A stretch of 64,000 bases of DNA from an uncultured Flavobacteriales bacterium. Its GTDB lineage: Bacteria; Bacteroidota; Bacteroidia; Flavobacteriales_D; Sanyastnellaceae. Within the stretch, counting starts at the first letter, position 1. Each line of letters opens with the position of its first letter. The notes under the pieces were generated by a model. The model was given only the letters and a program-made list of their open reading frames with translations. It was not told the origin of the DNA and made no database searches. Of the stretch, positions 16,385-25,080 are shown in pieces. The stretch is taken from positions 1-64,000 of the forward strand of contig CALJKR010000064.1 of NCBI GenBank assembly GCA_937974555.1, in the 5' to 3' direction. The position numbers were made by a program, and so were the translations under genes.

Positions 16385-18283
16385 TTAGAAAGGCAAAATA
16401 TGGGGTTTCCAAGTCAAGGTCGGATTGGTGGGTTCGCCGGGTATTACACTGAGCATGGCCGTAACCATGCATTGTTTTCTCAATACCACAGTGGGTCTTG
16501 ATGGGTGGCTGACACTGAATGTCATTTCCAACTGGAGGGTGCCATAGATTAAATCTTTGGGATTTACCTTGGCTTTCATTATTCCATCGGTGATAATCTC
16601 ACTTTCCATTACGCCCATCGCGTCATCGATGAGCATCACGATATTGACTCCATCATTTCTAAATTCGTATTCACCCAAGTCCAATTGAAAAGTAACTTCA
16701 ACAGGACCTTCTCCAACCGCGATGTCTTCAAATACAATATTTTCTCCTTGGGGAACCACGTTTCCACCAAATGCCAATGCATCTGAGGATACAAACGGAA
16801 TGGTAGTAACCTTTCCATTTTTGAGCTGGATAGACCGCAGACTTTCATTGTCTTGATCAAGCACATAGGCAAATTGATCGTAGATGATAAAATCAGTGGG
16901 GGAGTGGAAGGACGCCTCTTTTCCTTTGCCATCTTTCCAGCCTTCTAATTCACCGCCAGCGATGAGCTTGAGTTTGCCTTTTTTAATTTCCCAAATGCCA
17001 TTTCCTTCTTTTGAAATACCGATGAGTTTTTTTCCGGCCAATTGCATTCCACTCCAATGAATAGACTCACTTCCCGCTACGGACTGGCAATAGCCATATT
17101 CGTATTCCACTTCCTTTTGAGTAACGACATCGGTGTATTTTCTTTTTTCTTTGAATTCAATTTGCCACGCAGAACCATCGCTCATGGTGACATAACCCAC
17201 CTTGCCTTGAATTTCCAGTTGTTCGGGATAAATGCGCTGGTTGAGTTTATTGGTTAATGGAAGGCGAACCACTTCTCTGGAACCACCGCTGATGGGATCA
17301 AGTAGGAATACCTGATTGTAACTGGCAGACAAGACAAATATTTTATTATTGTCGATGGCGATATCCGTTGGGAAGCCAATGGCTTCATATCCGCCATTGG
17401 TCGCTGCAGTTTGTTCATTAAAGTCATTTCCATTTCCTGCAACAGTAAATACCAATTGGCTGGACATGTCGATGGCTCTAATTCTGTGATTAAAACAATC
17501 GGCAACGTATATTAAATCTTGCTCAGGTTCATGCGCCAACCCTTTGGGATAGTTGAATTGGGCACTAAGAAAATTGCCATCTGCAAATCCAGGTTGAGGA
17601 GCACCTACAATTCGATTGATTTTGCCATCTGCGGTGACATGATGAATTCGATGGTGGTTACTCTCAGTAATCAAATATCCATTGGACTTGTAAGGGGCAA
17701 TTTGTGTAGGGAATTCGATGTTGGCATCCGCCCAATAATGCGTTTCCACGCTATCTTTCATCTGCCAATAACGCAATTTTCCTTTGAGTTCGGGGGATTC
17801 GGTTAAGGTTTGAATTTTTTCTAGAACATTTTTCACGATGCCTTTGCCTTCGAATACTTGAAGAGCTTGTCCACCTGATTTTCCGTATAGTCGAACTTGA
17901 AAATTGCCGCTGAATTGTGGTGCGGAAAATTCCTTGAAATCAGGACAAACCACCAATGGGTGTTCTAAATTTTCTCTCTGGATGAGCGAATAATATTCTC
18001 TTCTTGGTTGTGGAGCGCCAGGCTTGGCCAAAACGGCACTAATGAGCTGCACTTGGAATAAGTTTTTAGAGGCGGTCATCAATTGGTGAACCTGTTCCAA
18101 AGCGGTGGGATCTTGTTGATCCCAAATCATAAAAACAACAATCTTGTCATTGATATTCTCCAGGGTAATCGGATAGGCGGAATTGAACCAAACCGACCCT
18201 TTGGATATTTTGTCGGATTGCGCTTCTAATGAGCCAATGAAAGTGTAAAATAGGATACTGGTGATTAGAAGAATTGTTCTCAT
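16385..18283 (-). CDS. NHLRC2-like secreted protein: thioredoxin fold plus NHL propeller
   Basis: A 632-residue exported protein: signal peptide (residues 1-22, cut after Leu-Glu-Ala), a thioredoxin-like domain (about 25-150), an NHL beta-propeller (about 190-500; repeats such as GYLITESNHHRIHHVTADGK, DLIYVADCFNHRIRAIDMSS, NKIFVLSASYNQVFLLDP) and a C-terminal beta-rich domain (about 530-632). This order is that of NHLRC2. The Trx active site is lost: where CxxC is expected the sequence reads MIWDQQDPTALEQ. Gene start ATG 18283 gives a clean signal peptide. A terminator of the ribosomal operon lies just upstream. The role is unknown; protein-protein binding in the periplasm is likely. Confidence 0.75.
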   Translation of the reverse strand: MRTILLITSILFYTFIGSLEAQSDKISKGSVWFNSAYPITLENINDKIVVFMIWDQQDPTALEQVHQLMTASKNLFQVQLISAVLAKPGAPQPRREYYSLIQRENLEHPLVVCPDFKEFSAPQFSGNFQVRLYGKSGGQALQVFEGKGIVKNVLEKIQTLTESPELKGKLRYWQMKDSVETHYWADANIEFPTQIAPYKSNGYLITESNHHRIHHVTADGKINRIVGAPQPGFADGNFLSAQFNYPKGLAHEPEQDLIYVADCFNHRIRAIDMSSQLVFTVAGNGNDFNEQTAATNGGYEAIGFPTDIAIDNNKIFVLSASYNQVFLLDPISGGSREVVRLPLTNKLNQRIYPEQLEIQGKVGYVTMSDGSAWQIEFKEKRKYTDVVTQKEVEYEYGYCQSVAGSESIHWSGMQLAGKKLIGISKEGNGIWEIKKGKLKLIAGGELEGWKDGKGKEASFHSPTDFIIYDQFAYVLDQDNESLRSIQLKNGKVTTIPFVSSDALAFGGNVVPQGENIVFEDIAVGEGPVEVTFQLDLGEYEFRNDGVNIVMLIDDAMGVMESEIITDGIMKAKVNPKDLIYGTLQLEMTFSVSHPSRPTVVLRKQCMVTAMLSVIPGEPTNPTLTWKPHILPF

Positions 18284-18291
18284 ATGTTCAA

Positions 18292-18323
18292 TAAAAAAGG
18301 GAACCACGAATATGGTTCCCTTT
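18292..18323 (-). terminator. intrinsic terminator of thrS-infC-rpmI-rplT
   Basis: Read on the minus strand, the stem GGGAACCA / TGGTTCCC with a six-base loop is followed by a run of six T. It lies 25 bases after the rplT stop and just before the next gene's start. Confidence 0.88.
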
Positions 18324-18347
18324 CTTGTAATTTCAAAATATTGAAAG

Positions 18348-18692
18348 TTATTTTACTGCATCTACAACAGCTTTGAAAGCGGCTGGATGATTCATCGCTA
18401 AGTCAGCCAATGCTTTACGGTTCAACTCAATCCCTTTGGCGTGAATTTTTCCCATGAATTGAGAATAAGACAAACCGTGGATACGAGCACCTGCGTTGAT
18501 ACGAGCAATCCACAAAGCGCGGAAATTACGCTTGCGAAGTTTACGACCAACATAAGCATAAGTTAATGCTTTTTCTACTGCGTTTTTGGCTACGGTCCAA
18601 ACGTTTTTTCTTGAACCGAAATAGCCTTTGGCCATTTTAAGGACCTTTTTTCTTCTCTCACGAGAAGCGACTGCATTTTTACTGCGTGGCAT
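18348..18692 (-). CDS. rplT: ribosomal protein bL20
   Basis: Large-subunit protein L20 (114 residues), an early assembly protein binding 23S rRNA. The sequence is typical: MPRSKNAVASRERRKKVLK, AKGYFGSRKNVWTVAKNAVE, RINAGARIHGLSYSQFM. It ends the thrS-infC-rpmI-rplT operon, followed by a strong terminator. It is separated from rpmI by 91 bases, longer than other gaps in the operon. Confidence 0.98.
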   Translation of the reverse strand: MPRSKNAVASRERRKKVLKMAKGYFGSRKNVWTVAKNAVEKALTYAYVGRKLRKRNFRALWIARINAGARIHGLSYSQFMGKIHAKGIELNRKALADLAMNHPAAFKAVVDAVK

Positions 18693-18783
18693 AATTTTTT
18701 GTTTTTTGAAGGTTGGTGGCTGTTGCGCTTAAAACCAACAATCGGGTTAACTTGACCTTGCTTTTTGAGTCAATAAGCTTGAC
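18693..18783 (-). other. structured rpmI-rplT intercistronic region
   Basis: This 91-base gap contains two inverted repeats: AGTCAA / TTGACT with a five-base loop (18768-18784, touching the rpmI stop) and GTTGGT / ACCAAC (18712-18717 and 18734-18739). Neither is followed by a T-run on the coding strand, so they are not obvious terminators. L20 regulates its own operon through mRNA structure in other bacteria; a similar role here is only a guess. Confidence 0.3.
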
Positions 18784-18978
18784 TTAGGCGAGCAATTGAG
18801 CCTTGATTGATTTTACATCAGAAGGGTGAACCATCGCATCGTTACCCAAACTACGCTTACGCTTAGTTTCTTTCTTGGTTAAGATGTGACGCTTAAACGC
18901 CTTCTTACGCTTGATCTTTCCGCTACCGGTCACTTGAAAACGCTTTTTAGCGCCGGATTTGGTTTTCGACTTTGGCAT
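18784..18978 (-). CDS. rpmI: ribosomal protein bL35
   Basis: Large-subunit protein L35, 64 residues, with the typical MPKSKTKSGAKKRFQVTGSG start and KRHILTKKETKRKR core. It lies between infC (17 bases upstream) and rplT in the conserved order of the IF3 operon. Confidence 0.97.
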   Translation of the reverse strand: MPKSKTKSGAKKRFQVTGSGKIKRKKAFKRHILTKKETKRKRSLGNDAMVHPSDVKSIKAQLLA

Positions 18979-18995
18979 TGTATTAGGGTTTTAAT

Positions 18996-19562
18996 TTATT
19001 TCTTCTTTGGGTTAATAATCACAAACATCTTTTTTCCTTCAAGCTTTGGCATCTGTTCTGGAACGCCATATTCAGACAACTCTTGAATGAACTTCAAAAG
19101 CAAGATTTCACCGCGGTCTTTGAAAACAATGGATCTTCCTTTAAAGAAAACCCATGATCTAACCTTACTTCCATCTTTCAAAAACTCGATGGCATGCTTC
19201 AACTTAAAAGCAAAGTCATGGTCATCGGTGTTGGGACCAAAGCGAATTTCCTTGACGGTTACGTTCACTTGTTTGGCCTTCATTTCCTTTTGCTTCTTCT
19301 TTTGATCGTACAAGAATTTCTTGTAGTCAATGATTCTGCAAACGGGTGGGGTTGCATTTGGAGAAATTTCCACCAGGTCTAGTTCCTGCTCCTGAGCCAT
19401 GCGCAAAGCCTCTTGCGTAGAATAAACGCCTTGCTCGATGTTATCGCCTACCAAACGGATTTCCGTCACGTTGATACGGCCATTGATTCGATGCTCGGGT
19501 TCTTTTTCTCTCCTAAAATCTCTTCTAGGGTAAGGGGGTCTATTGCCTGGTTTTTTCTCCAT
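18996..19562 (-). CDS. infC: translation initiation factor IF-3
   Basis: IF-3 binds the 30S subunit and checks the start codon. The 188-residue protein has a basic N-terminal extension of about 24 residues before the conserved EHRINGRINVTEIRLVG, then VEISPNATPPVCRIIDYKKF, the lysine-rich linker and the C-terminal KEIRFGPNTDDHDFAFKLKH domain. It starts with ATG, unlike the autoregulated AUU start of E. coli infC. Twelve bases follow the thrS stop. Confidence 0.97.
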   Translation of the reverse strand: MEKKPGNRPPYPRRDFRREKEPEHRINGRINVTEIRLVGDNIEQGVYSTQEALRMAQEQELDLVEISPNATPPVCRIIDYKKFLYDQKKKQKEMKAKQVNVTVKEIRFGPNTDDHDFAFKLKHAIEFLKDGSKVRSWVFFKGRSIVFKDRGEILLLKFIQELSEYGVPEQMPKLEGKKMFVIINPKKK

Positions 19563-19574
19563 TTATTTTTTTTA

Positions 19575-21512
19575 CTATGCGGAAAGCATTTCCTTGATTT
19601 CGTTTTGAACTTGAGTCGCAAATTCTGCAATGGATAGAACGCCTACATCACCTGTCCCTTTCTTACGTGCAGAAACGGTTCCAGCTTGTTGTTCTTGTTC
19701 TCCAATGATCAGCATATACGGCACTCTAGCCAATTCTGCTTCACGGATTTTCTTTCCCACTTTCTCGTTGCTTTCGTCAACGGAGGCGCGAATATCGTAA
19801 TTTTTTAGTTCAGTTGCTACACTTTTTGCGTATTCATTGAATTTTTCACTCACGGGAAGCAATCGAACTTGCTCTGGGGTGAGCCAAAGTGGGAATTGCC
19901 CTGCGCAGTGTTCAATCAAGATGGCTACAAATCTTTCCATCGAGCCAAATGGCGCACGGTGGATCATAACTGGACGGTGTTTTTGATTGTCTGCTCCGGT
20001 GTATTCCAATTGGAAACGCTCTGGAAGGTTGTAATCAATCTGCACTGTTCCCAACTGCCATTTTCTTCCAATCGCATCGCGAACCATGAAGTCCAACTTT
20101 GGACCATAGAACGCCGCTTCGCCCAATTCTACTACAGTCTTTAATCCTTTTTCGTCGGCGACTTCTTTGATGGCGGTCTCTGCTTTCTCCCAATTTTCAT
20201 CGCTACCAATGTATTTGCTTGGGTTGTTGGGGTCTCTCAATGAAACCTGCGCCAAATAGTCATGGAAATCCAAGGTTTTGAAAATATACAAAACCAAGTC
20301 AATGACCTTACCTACTTCCTCTTTTACCTGATCGACGGTGCAGAAAATGTGGGCATCATCTTGGGTAAATCCTCTAACACGTGTCAACCCATGCAATTCG
20401 CCGGTTTGCTCATAACGGTAAACTGTACCAAATTCGGCCAGACGCATCGGAAGATCGCGGTATGACTTGGGTTCCGCTTTAAATATTTCACAATGGTGCG
20501 GGCAGTTCATGGGTTTAAGCATGTACACCTCGTCCTCTTGTGGAGTCTCAATGGGCTTGAAGCTGTCTGCGCCATACTTTGCCCAGTGACCACTGGTTTC
20601 ATACAATTCTTTGTGACCGATATGGGGGGTGATGACTTGAAGGTAACCTGCTTTGGTCTGAGCCGCTTGCAAGAAGGCCTGCAAACGTCCGCGCAAATCA
20701 GCACCTTTGGGCAGCCAAAGGGGTAAACCGCTTCCCACTTTTTGAGAGAAATGGAATAAGCCCAATTCTTTACCCAACTTGCGGTGGTCGCGTTTTTTGG
20801 CTTCCTCCAATAATTGCATATACTCATCCAACTCCGCCTGTTTGGGGAAGGTGATGGCATACACTCGGGTCAACATTTTATTTTTTTCGTCTCCTCTCCA
20901 ATAGGCTCCGGCAACATTTAATACTTTGGCTGCTTTGATGAATCCTGTGTGGGGGATGTGTGGTCCTCGGCACAAATCAGTAAATTCCCCTTGGGTGTAA
21001 AAGGTGATGTCACCATCATTTAAACCTTCGAGCAACTCCAATTTGTATGGATCAGCTTTGGTTGTGAAATATTCAACCGCTTCTGCTTTACTTACTTGCT
21101 TGCGGATATATTCATTTTTCTTTTTGGCCAATTCCAACATGAGTTTCTCTACTTTGGAGAAATCATCCTGAGAAAAGCTATGCTGACCAAAATCTACATC
21201 ATAGTAAAAACCATTTTCGATGGGAGGACCAATAGCCAATTTTATCCCTGGGTATAAAGCTTCCAGCGCTTCAGCCATCAAATGAGCTGAACTGTGCCAT
21301 AGGGTTGATTTACCCTCCGTGTCATTCCATGTTACCAATTTCAAAGTTGAATCAGAAACAAATGGGCGGGTGGCATCCCATACCTCACCGTTAACAACGG
21401 CTGCCAATACGTTTCTTGCCAATCCTTCAGAAATAGACTGCGCAACGCTCATTGAAGAAGCTCCAGCTTCCACTTGACGCACACTGCCATCGGGTAAAGT
21501 AATATTATACAT
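19575..21512 (-). CDS. thrS: threonyl-tRNA synthetase
   Basis: Class II synthetase of 645 residues charging tRNA-Thr. Domains in order: TGS (about 1-62, starting MYNITLPDGSVRQV), editing domain with LMAEALEALYP (about 80-230), catalytic core with the zinc-site MNCPHHCEIFK and RGFTQDDAHIFC, IHRAPFGSMERF motif 3, and anticodon-binding domain (about 540-640). The ATG at 21512 gives the correct TGS start; a TTG two codons upstream is unlikely. First gene of the thrS-infC-rpmI-rplT operon. Confidence 0.97.
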   Translation of the reverse strand: MYNITLPDGSVRQVEAGASSMSVAQSISEGLARNVLAAVVNGEVWDATRPFVSDSTLKLVTWNDTEGKSTLWHSSAHLMAEALEALYPGIKLAIGPPIENGFYYDVDFGQHSFSQDDFSKVEKLMLELAKKKNEYIRKQVSKAEAVEYFTTKADPYKLELLEGLNDGDITFYTQGEFTDLCRGPHIPHTGFIKAAKVLNVAGAYWRGDEKNKMLTRVYAITFPKQAELDEYMQLLEEAKKRDHRKLGKELGLFHFSQKVGSGLPLWLPKGADLRGRLQAFLQAAQTKAGYLQVITPHIGHKELYETSGHWAKYGADSFKPIETPQEDEVYMLKPMNCPHHCEIFKAEPKSYRDLPMRLAEFGTVYRYEQTGELHGLTRVRGFTQDDAHIFCTVDQVKEEVGKVIDLVLYIFKTLDFHDYLAQVSLRDPNNPSKYIGSDENWEKAETAIKEVADEKGLKTVVELGEAAFYGPKLDFMVRDAIGRKWQLGTVQIDYNLPERFQLEYTGADNQKHRPVMIHRAPFGSMERFVAILIEHCAGQFPLWLTPEQVRLLPVSEKFNEYAKSVATELKNYDIRASVDESNEKVGKKIREAELARVPYMLIIGEQEQQAGTVSARKKGTGDVGVLSIAEFATQVQNEIKEMLSA

Positions 21513-21529
21513 GTTCAAAAATTGAGTGA

Positions 21530-21537
21530 CAAAGATA
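21530..21537 (-). promoter_or_regulatory. -7 box TATCTTTG upstream of thrS
   Basis: An exact TAnnTTTG match between the OmpA-family stop and the thrS ATG (17 bases before the ATG). The -33 TTG is not clear. It would give the translation operon its own promoter. Confidence 0.45.
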
Positions 21538-21550
21538 AACTGAATAAGGG

Positions 21551-22681
21551 CTATTTCACGAGCTCAAATCTTTTTTGACGGATCTGAAATTCAACCCTTC
21601 GATTAAAAGCCCGACCTTGTTCTGTGTCATTGCTGACAGCCGGTGCGGACATTCCTTTTGCAATGATGGTAAATCGACTGGGCTCGATGCCCTTGAGTGT
21701 AAGAAACTGAATGACAGATTGAGCACGTTGCTCGGATAGGAGCTGATTGTATTCTGCTCCGCCTACATTATCGGTATGTCCCAAAATCTCCATGTACATG
21801 TGCTTGTTTTTTCTAAGCAGTATGTAGATGTCCTGCAATTGTTTGGTAGCAGAGTCAGTCAAGGTAAATTGATCAAAGTCGAAGTGAATCGCATCGAGTT
21901 TAATTTCATCGTATTCACTTAATTCATGGGGTGGGTCAGTGGCTACCTCAGCCAGTTGTTCATTGATGCAACTGCATTCTGACTTTTTCTTAACGGGAAT
22001 TACGCTCACATCATCAATATAAACATAGGCATAGTCGCGGGTATCCGCCATGCCTGAATCTTTGGTTCGATGAATCAAACGCATGTCTTTTTCATCTTTG
22101 AAATTCCCAATGGTAATTACTTCTTCGCCTCCTTTGGCAGTAAATACGGCACTCAATTCTGACCATCCTGTGAAGTCATCCATCATATTGAATCGGGGAT
22201 TGGTCATGGATTCCTGAGGAACAGTGATGGTCTTGTAGGAAGTTTGCGTTAAAGGTTTGGTAGACAATACCACGCCAAAACCATCATGAACAAATTGGCA
22301 AAAATCAGCGGCGGAATAATACAGGGTAATGCACACTTGTTCACCGGGATTTAATGGGCGAGTCAATCTTCCCACGATGTACTCTCGATAACGCATTTTG
22401 TTGTTTAGGTACGATCCCAAACCCACATAACCATTGCCTGTTCTTGCTTCTTGCTTACCAAAAATGTTGTCCGGAACACCTACCTTTTTACTGCAACGAT
22501 TAAAATAATCAGGTGTGCCATCACCGGCTTGTGTCCATTTCTTGACGGATTGGAGCCTTCGGGAAGTGAAATCAATGGGGCAAAAATCCATTTCCTCAAA
22601 GCTGGGATTGACAACCAAATTTTGTCCTTTCAAGGAGAAAAGTTGGATGACCAATAAGAGTGAAATGGTTAGTCTAAGCAT
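21551..22681 (-). CDS. OmpA-family lipo/outer-membrane protein with N-terminal jelly-roll domain
   Basis: A 376-residue exported protein: signal peptide (about 1-20), a carbohydrate-binding-like jelly roll starting NLVVNPSFEEMDFCP and ending AYVYIDDVSVIPVKKKSE, then an OmpA C-terminal peptidoglycan-binding domain (FDFDQFTLTDSATKQL, LGHTDNVGGAEYNQLLSEQR, FNRRVEFQIRQ). The domain should tie it to peptidoglycan; the jelly roll may bind glycan or protein. It is a paralogue of the gene at 22773-24029 and lies between that gene's terminator and thrS. ATG 22681 gives a clean signal peptide. Confidence 0.83.
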   Translation of the reverse strand: MLRLTISLLLVIQLFSLKGQNLVVNPSFEEMDFCPIDFTSRRLQSVKKWTQAGDGTPDYFNRCSKKVGVPDNIFGKQEARTGNGYVGLGSYLNNKMRYREYIVGRLTRPLNPGEQVCITLYYSAADFCQFVHDGFGVVLSTKPLTQTSYKTITVPQESMTNPRFNMMDDFTGWSELSAVFTAKGGEEVITIGNFKDEKDMRLIHRTKDSGMADTRDYAYVYIDDVSVIPVKKKSECSCINEQLAEVATDPPHELSEYDEIKLDAIHFDFDQFTLTDSATKQLQDIYILLRKNKHMYMEILGHTDNVGGAEYNQLLSEQRAQSVIQFLTLKGIEPSRFTIIAKGMSAPAVSNDTEQGRAFNRRVEFQIRQKRFELVK

Positions 22682-22726
22682 TTTTTGATTTAACGCCGCA
22701 AGGCTCAATATTGTTGTGAAAGGTAT

Positions 22727-22757
22727 AAAAAAAGGGCCACCCTTGGGTAGCCCTTTT
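22727..22757 (-). terminator. intrinsic terminator after the 22773-24029 gene
   Basis: On the minus strand GGGCTACCC pairs with GGGTGGCCC around a two-base AA spacer (one G-T pair), followed by seven T. It lies 15 bases after the stop codon. Confidence 0.85.
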
Positions 22758-22772
22758 CAAATACGAAATTGA

Positions 22773-24029
22773 TTATTTTACACTGAAAACAACTCTTCTA
22801 TTTTGGGCCTTACCCATAGGGGTTCCTTTGGTATTGGCCAATTCATTGGCGTCTTTGGAATCAATACTAATGCGTGAAGCGTCAATTCCACGTCCTACCA
22901 ATGCCTCCATTACGGATTCTGCGCGACGCTTGGCTATCTCTTGCATTTCAGTTCTAACCTTGGCTTCTTCCATTTCTTCGGTGTCTGCGTGGCCTGTCAA
23001 TACAATTTTAATTCCAGCATTGGCTTTTAATAGCTCCGCTACTTCATCCAATTCTGATTCAAATTGAGCAGGGATGTATTCAGACTCTTTTCCAAAGTAT
23101 ACCGCCGTAGCTGCAACCAATTGTTCTGGTTTAGCTCCCGCGGGTTTAGCACCAGAACGGCTGTAGATGAAATCTGTTTCAACAACAGTACTCTTTCCAC
23201 AATTACATTCGCTTTTAGCGGTGATGGGAAGGATGGAGATGTTGTCTACATAATAGTAAGCGCCATTGATCGAAACGCCACCTGCTGCGGGCTTCACTGC
23301 TCCTTTGATTTTTTCAAATTTCATGTCGCCATCGTTTCCAAATCCACCAATGGTGATGAAGTTCTCATTTCCTTTGGCATAGTAGTACATACAAACGGTT
23401 GTCCATTTGTCCATATCACTGATGGGACGGTTGGCCGGCATGACAATGGTAGCAGGCGTGGTAATGCTCTTGTCATCTTCGTGTTGGATACGGTTTGAGC
23501 CGATTAGAATTCCAACATTGTTTACAGCCATTTTTGAATTTTCAGCCAAGCAAACAGAAAAAGTCACACAGTACATTTGGTCTTTCTTCAGGGTATTCTT
23601 AATCTTCTGAGAAAGGTAAGTGCGGTTTACTTTGGGGTCTTTGCTGTAGGCAATAAATCCCGCGTAGTTATTTCCGTCTTGTGCGATTTGATTACCCAAA
23701 TCATTTTCAGGAGCGTTGATTTTTTTGTTCTTGGTGTTGCCAGAAGCAAATAAATCGGCACCAGTTTTATTCACGGTGTACCATGGTTTTGCAGCCAAAT
23801 GCAATTGGCCTTTGCCTTTTAAAATCTTGGCATCATACTGCTCAAATGAGCCATTGGCCACCAAGTTGGGATCAGTATCAACGACGGGCTCTTTTTTGCC
23901 TTTGTCATCCTTTGTATCCGCTTTTTTTTCTGTCTTTTCCGACTTGGATTTGTCGTCTTTCTTTTGCGCGCTGACTGCATTTAAACTGAATAAAAATGCA
24001 ATGGCCATTAATAAACGAAGGGTTTTCAT
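22773..24029 (-). CDS. OmpA-family protein with lysine-rich linker and jelly-roll domain
   Basis: A 418-residue exported protein: signal peptide (residues 1-21, cut after Val-Ser-Ala), a strongly charged Lys/Asp/Glu linker (about 22-50), a jelly-roll domain that starts NLVANGSFEQYDAK and ends YYYVDNISILPITAKSECNC, and a diverged OmpA domain (VLTGHADTEEMEEAKVRTEM, IAKRRAESVMEALVGRGIDA, KAQNRRVVFSVK). It shares this architecture with the gene at 21551-22681. It follows hemE by eleven bases and ends at a strong terminator. Confidence 0.82.
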   Translation of the reverse strand: MKTLRLLMAIAFLFSLNAVSAQKKDDKSKSEKTEKKADTKDDKGKKEPVVDTDPNLVANGSFEQYDAKILKGKGQLHLAAKPWYTVNKTGADLFASGNTKNKKINAPENDLGNQIAQDGNNYAGFIAYSKDPKVNRTYLSQKIKNTLKKDQMYCVTFSVCLAENSKMAVNNVGILIGSNRIQHEDDKSITTPATIVMPANRPISDMDKWTTVCMYYYAKGNENFITIGGFGNDGDMKFEKIKGAVKPAAGGVSINGAYYYVDNISILPITAKSECNCGKSTVVETDFIYSRSGAKPAGAKPEQLVAATAVYFGKESEYIPAQFESELDEVAELLKANAGIKIVLTGHADTEEMEEAKVRTEMQEIAKRRAESVMEALVGRGIDASRISIDSKDANELANTKGTPMGKAQNRRVVFSVK

Positions 24030-24040
24030 AGCAATTGGTA

Positions 24041-25060
24041 TTAACGGTTTTGTATCGTTTCGATGTAAAGTTTTAATTTTTTGGGGTCGATGTCTGGGTA
24101 GACACCATGACCTAAGTTGCCAATATAGGGCTCATTTCCGAATTTTTCCATCATGGCATGGGTCGATTTGATGATTTCTTGGTCTGAACCATACAAAAGA
24201 GCTGGATCTAAATTTCCTTGCAATGTCTTACCGGGCAATAGTTTTCTGGTTTGCACAGGATCCATCGTCCAGTCTAAGCCGATGACATTGGCAGACAGGT
24301 TTTTCATCAATGGCAAAGCATAGTGCGCGCCTTTGGCAAAAAATGTAGTAGGAATTTGCGGTTGAATAACGGATAAAATGCGTTCGACATGAGGAAGAAT
24401 ATATCGCTCATATACATCGGCATTTAGAACACCTGCCCAAGAATCAAAGAGCTGGAATAAATGTATGCCGGTGTTGATTTGCATTTGCGCGTATTCAATG
24501 GTTGCTATTGAAATTTTCTCAAGCAATGCCTGTGCCAATTCAGGTTGTGCAATTAATACCTTACGTGCTTTATTGAATTCCTTGCTTCCTTTTCCTTCGA
24601 TCATGTAACAGAAGATGGTCCAAGGAGCTCCTGCAAATCCAATCAAGGGAACCCGATTTTCTAATTTACTCAAGGTAATCTCAAGGGCTTCTTTAACATA
24701 ATGCAAGTGTTGCGCGATGCCTTCTGTGGATAGGCGATGCACATCTTCCATCGTTTCAATGGTCTTTGGAAAGAATGGACCTTTGCCTTCGTCCATGGTG
24801 TAGGGCAATCCCATGGCCTCGGGGATGACCAAAATATCGCTGAAAATAATGGCGGCATCTACGCCCAAATGATCAACAGGTTGAACGGTGACTTCAGCAG
24901 CCATTTCAGGATTGGTTACCAATTGGATGAAACTCCCTGCTCTGGCTCTGGTTTCTCTATACTCAGGTAAAACACGTCCCGCCTGTCTCATCACCCAAAC
25001 GGGTGTTCGAGATACGGATTGGCCCAATGCGGCACGGATCAATAAATCGTTTTGTAACAT
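24041..25060 (-). CDS. hemE: uroporphyrinogen decarboxylase
   Basis: Decarboxylates uroporphyrinogen III to coproporphyrinogen III in haem synthesis. The 339-residue sequence has the invariant WVMRQAGRVLPEYRETR near the N-terminus, FSDILVIPEAMGL, GFAGAPWTIFCYMIEGKGS, LFQLFDSWAGVL and GNLGHGVYPDIDP. A TACCTTTG box ends four bases before the ATG. It shares haem supply with hemJ (32262) and the oxidase cluster in this window. Confidence 0.96.
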   Translation of the reverse strand: MLQNDLLIRAALGQSVSRTPVWVMRQAGRVLPEYRETRARAGSFIQLVTNPEMAAEVTVQPVDHLGVDAAIIFSDILVIPEAMGLPYTMDEGKGPFFPKTIETMEDVHRLSTEGIAQHLHYVKEALEITLSKLENRVPLIGFAGAPWTIFCYMIEGKGSKEFNKARKVLIAQPELAQALLEKISIATIEYAQMQINTGIHLFQLFDSWAGVLNADVYERYILPHVERILSVIQPQIPTTFFAKGAHYALPLMKNLSANVIGLDWTMDPVQTRKLLPGKTLQGNLDPALLYGSDQEIIKSTHAMMEKFGNEPYIGNLGHGVYPDIDPKKLKLYIETIQNR

Positions 25061-25064
25061 GCCG

Positions 25065-25072
25065 CAAAGGTA
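25065..25072 (-). promoter_or_regulatory. -7 box TACCTTTG directly before hemE
   Basis: Exact TAnnTTTG match ending four bases before the ATG at 25060; predicts a leaderless hemE transcript separate from holA. No TTG at the usual -33 distance. Confidence 0.42.
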
Positions 25073-25080
25073 GACATGAA

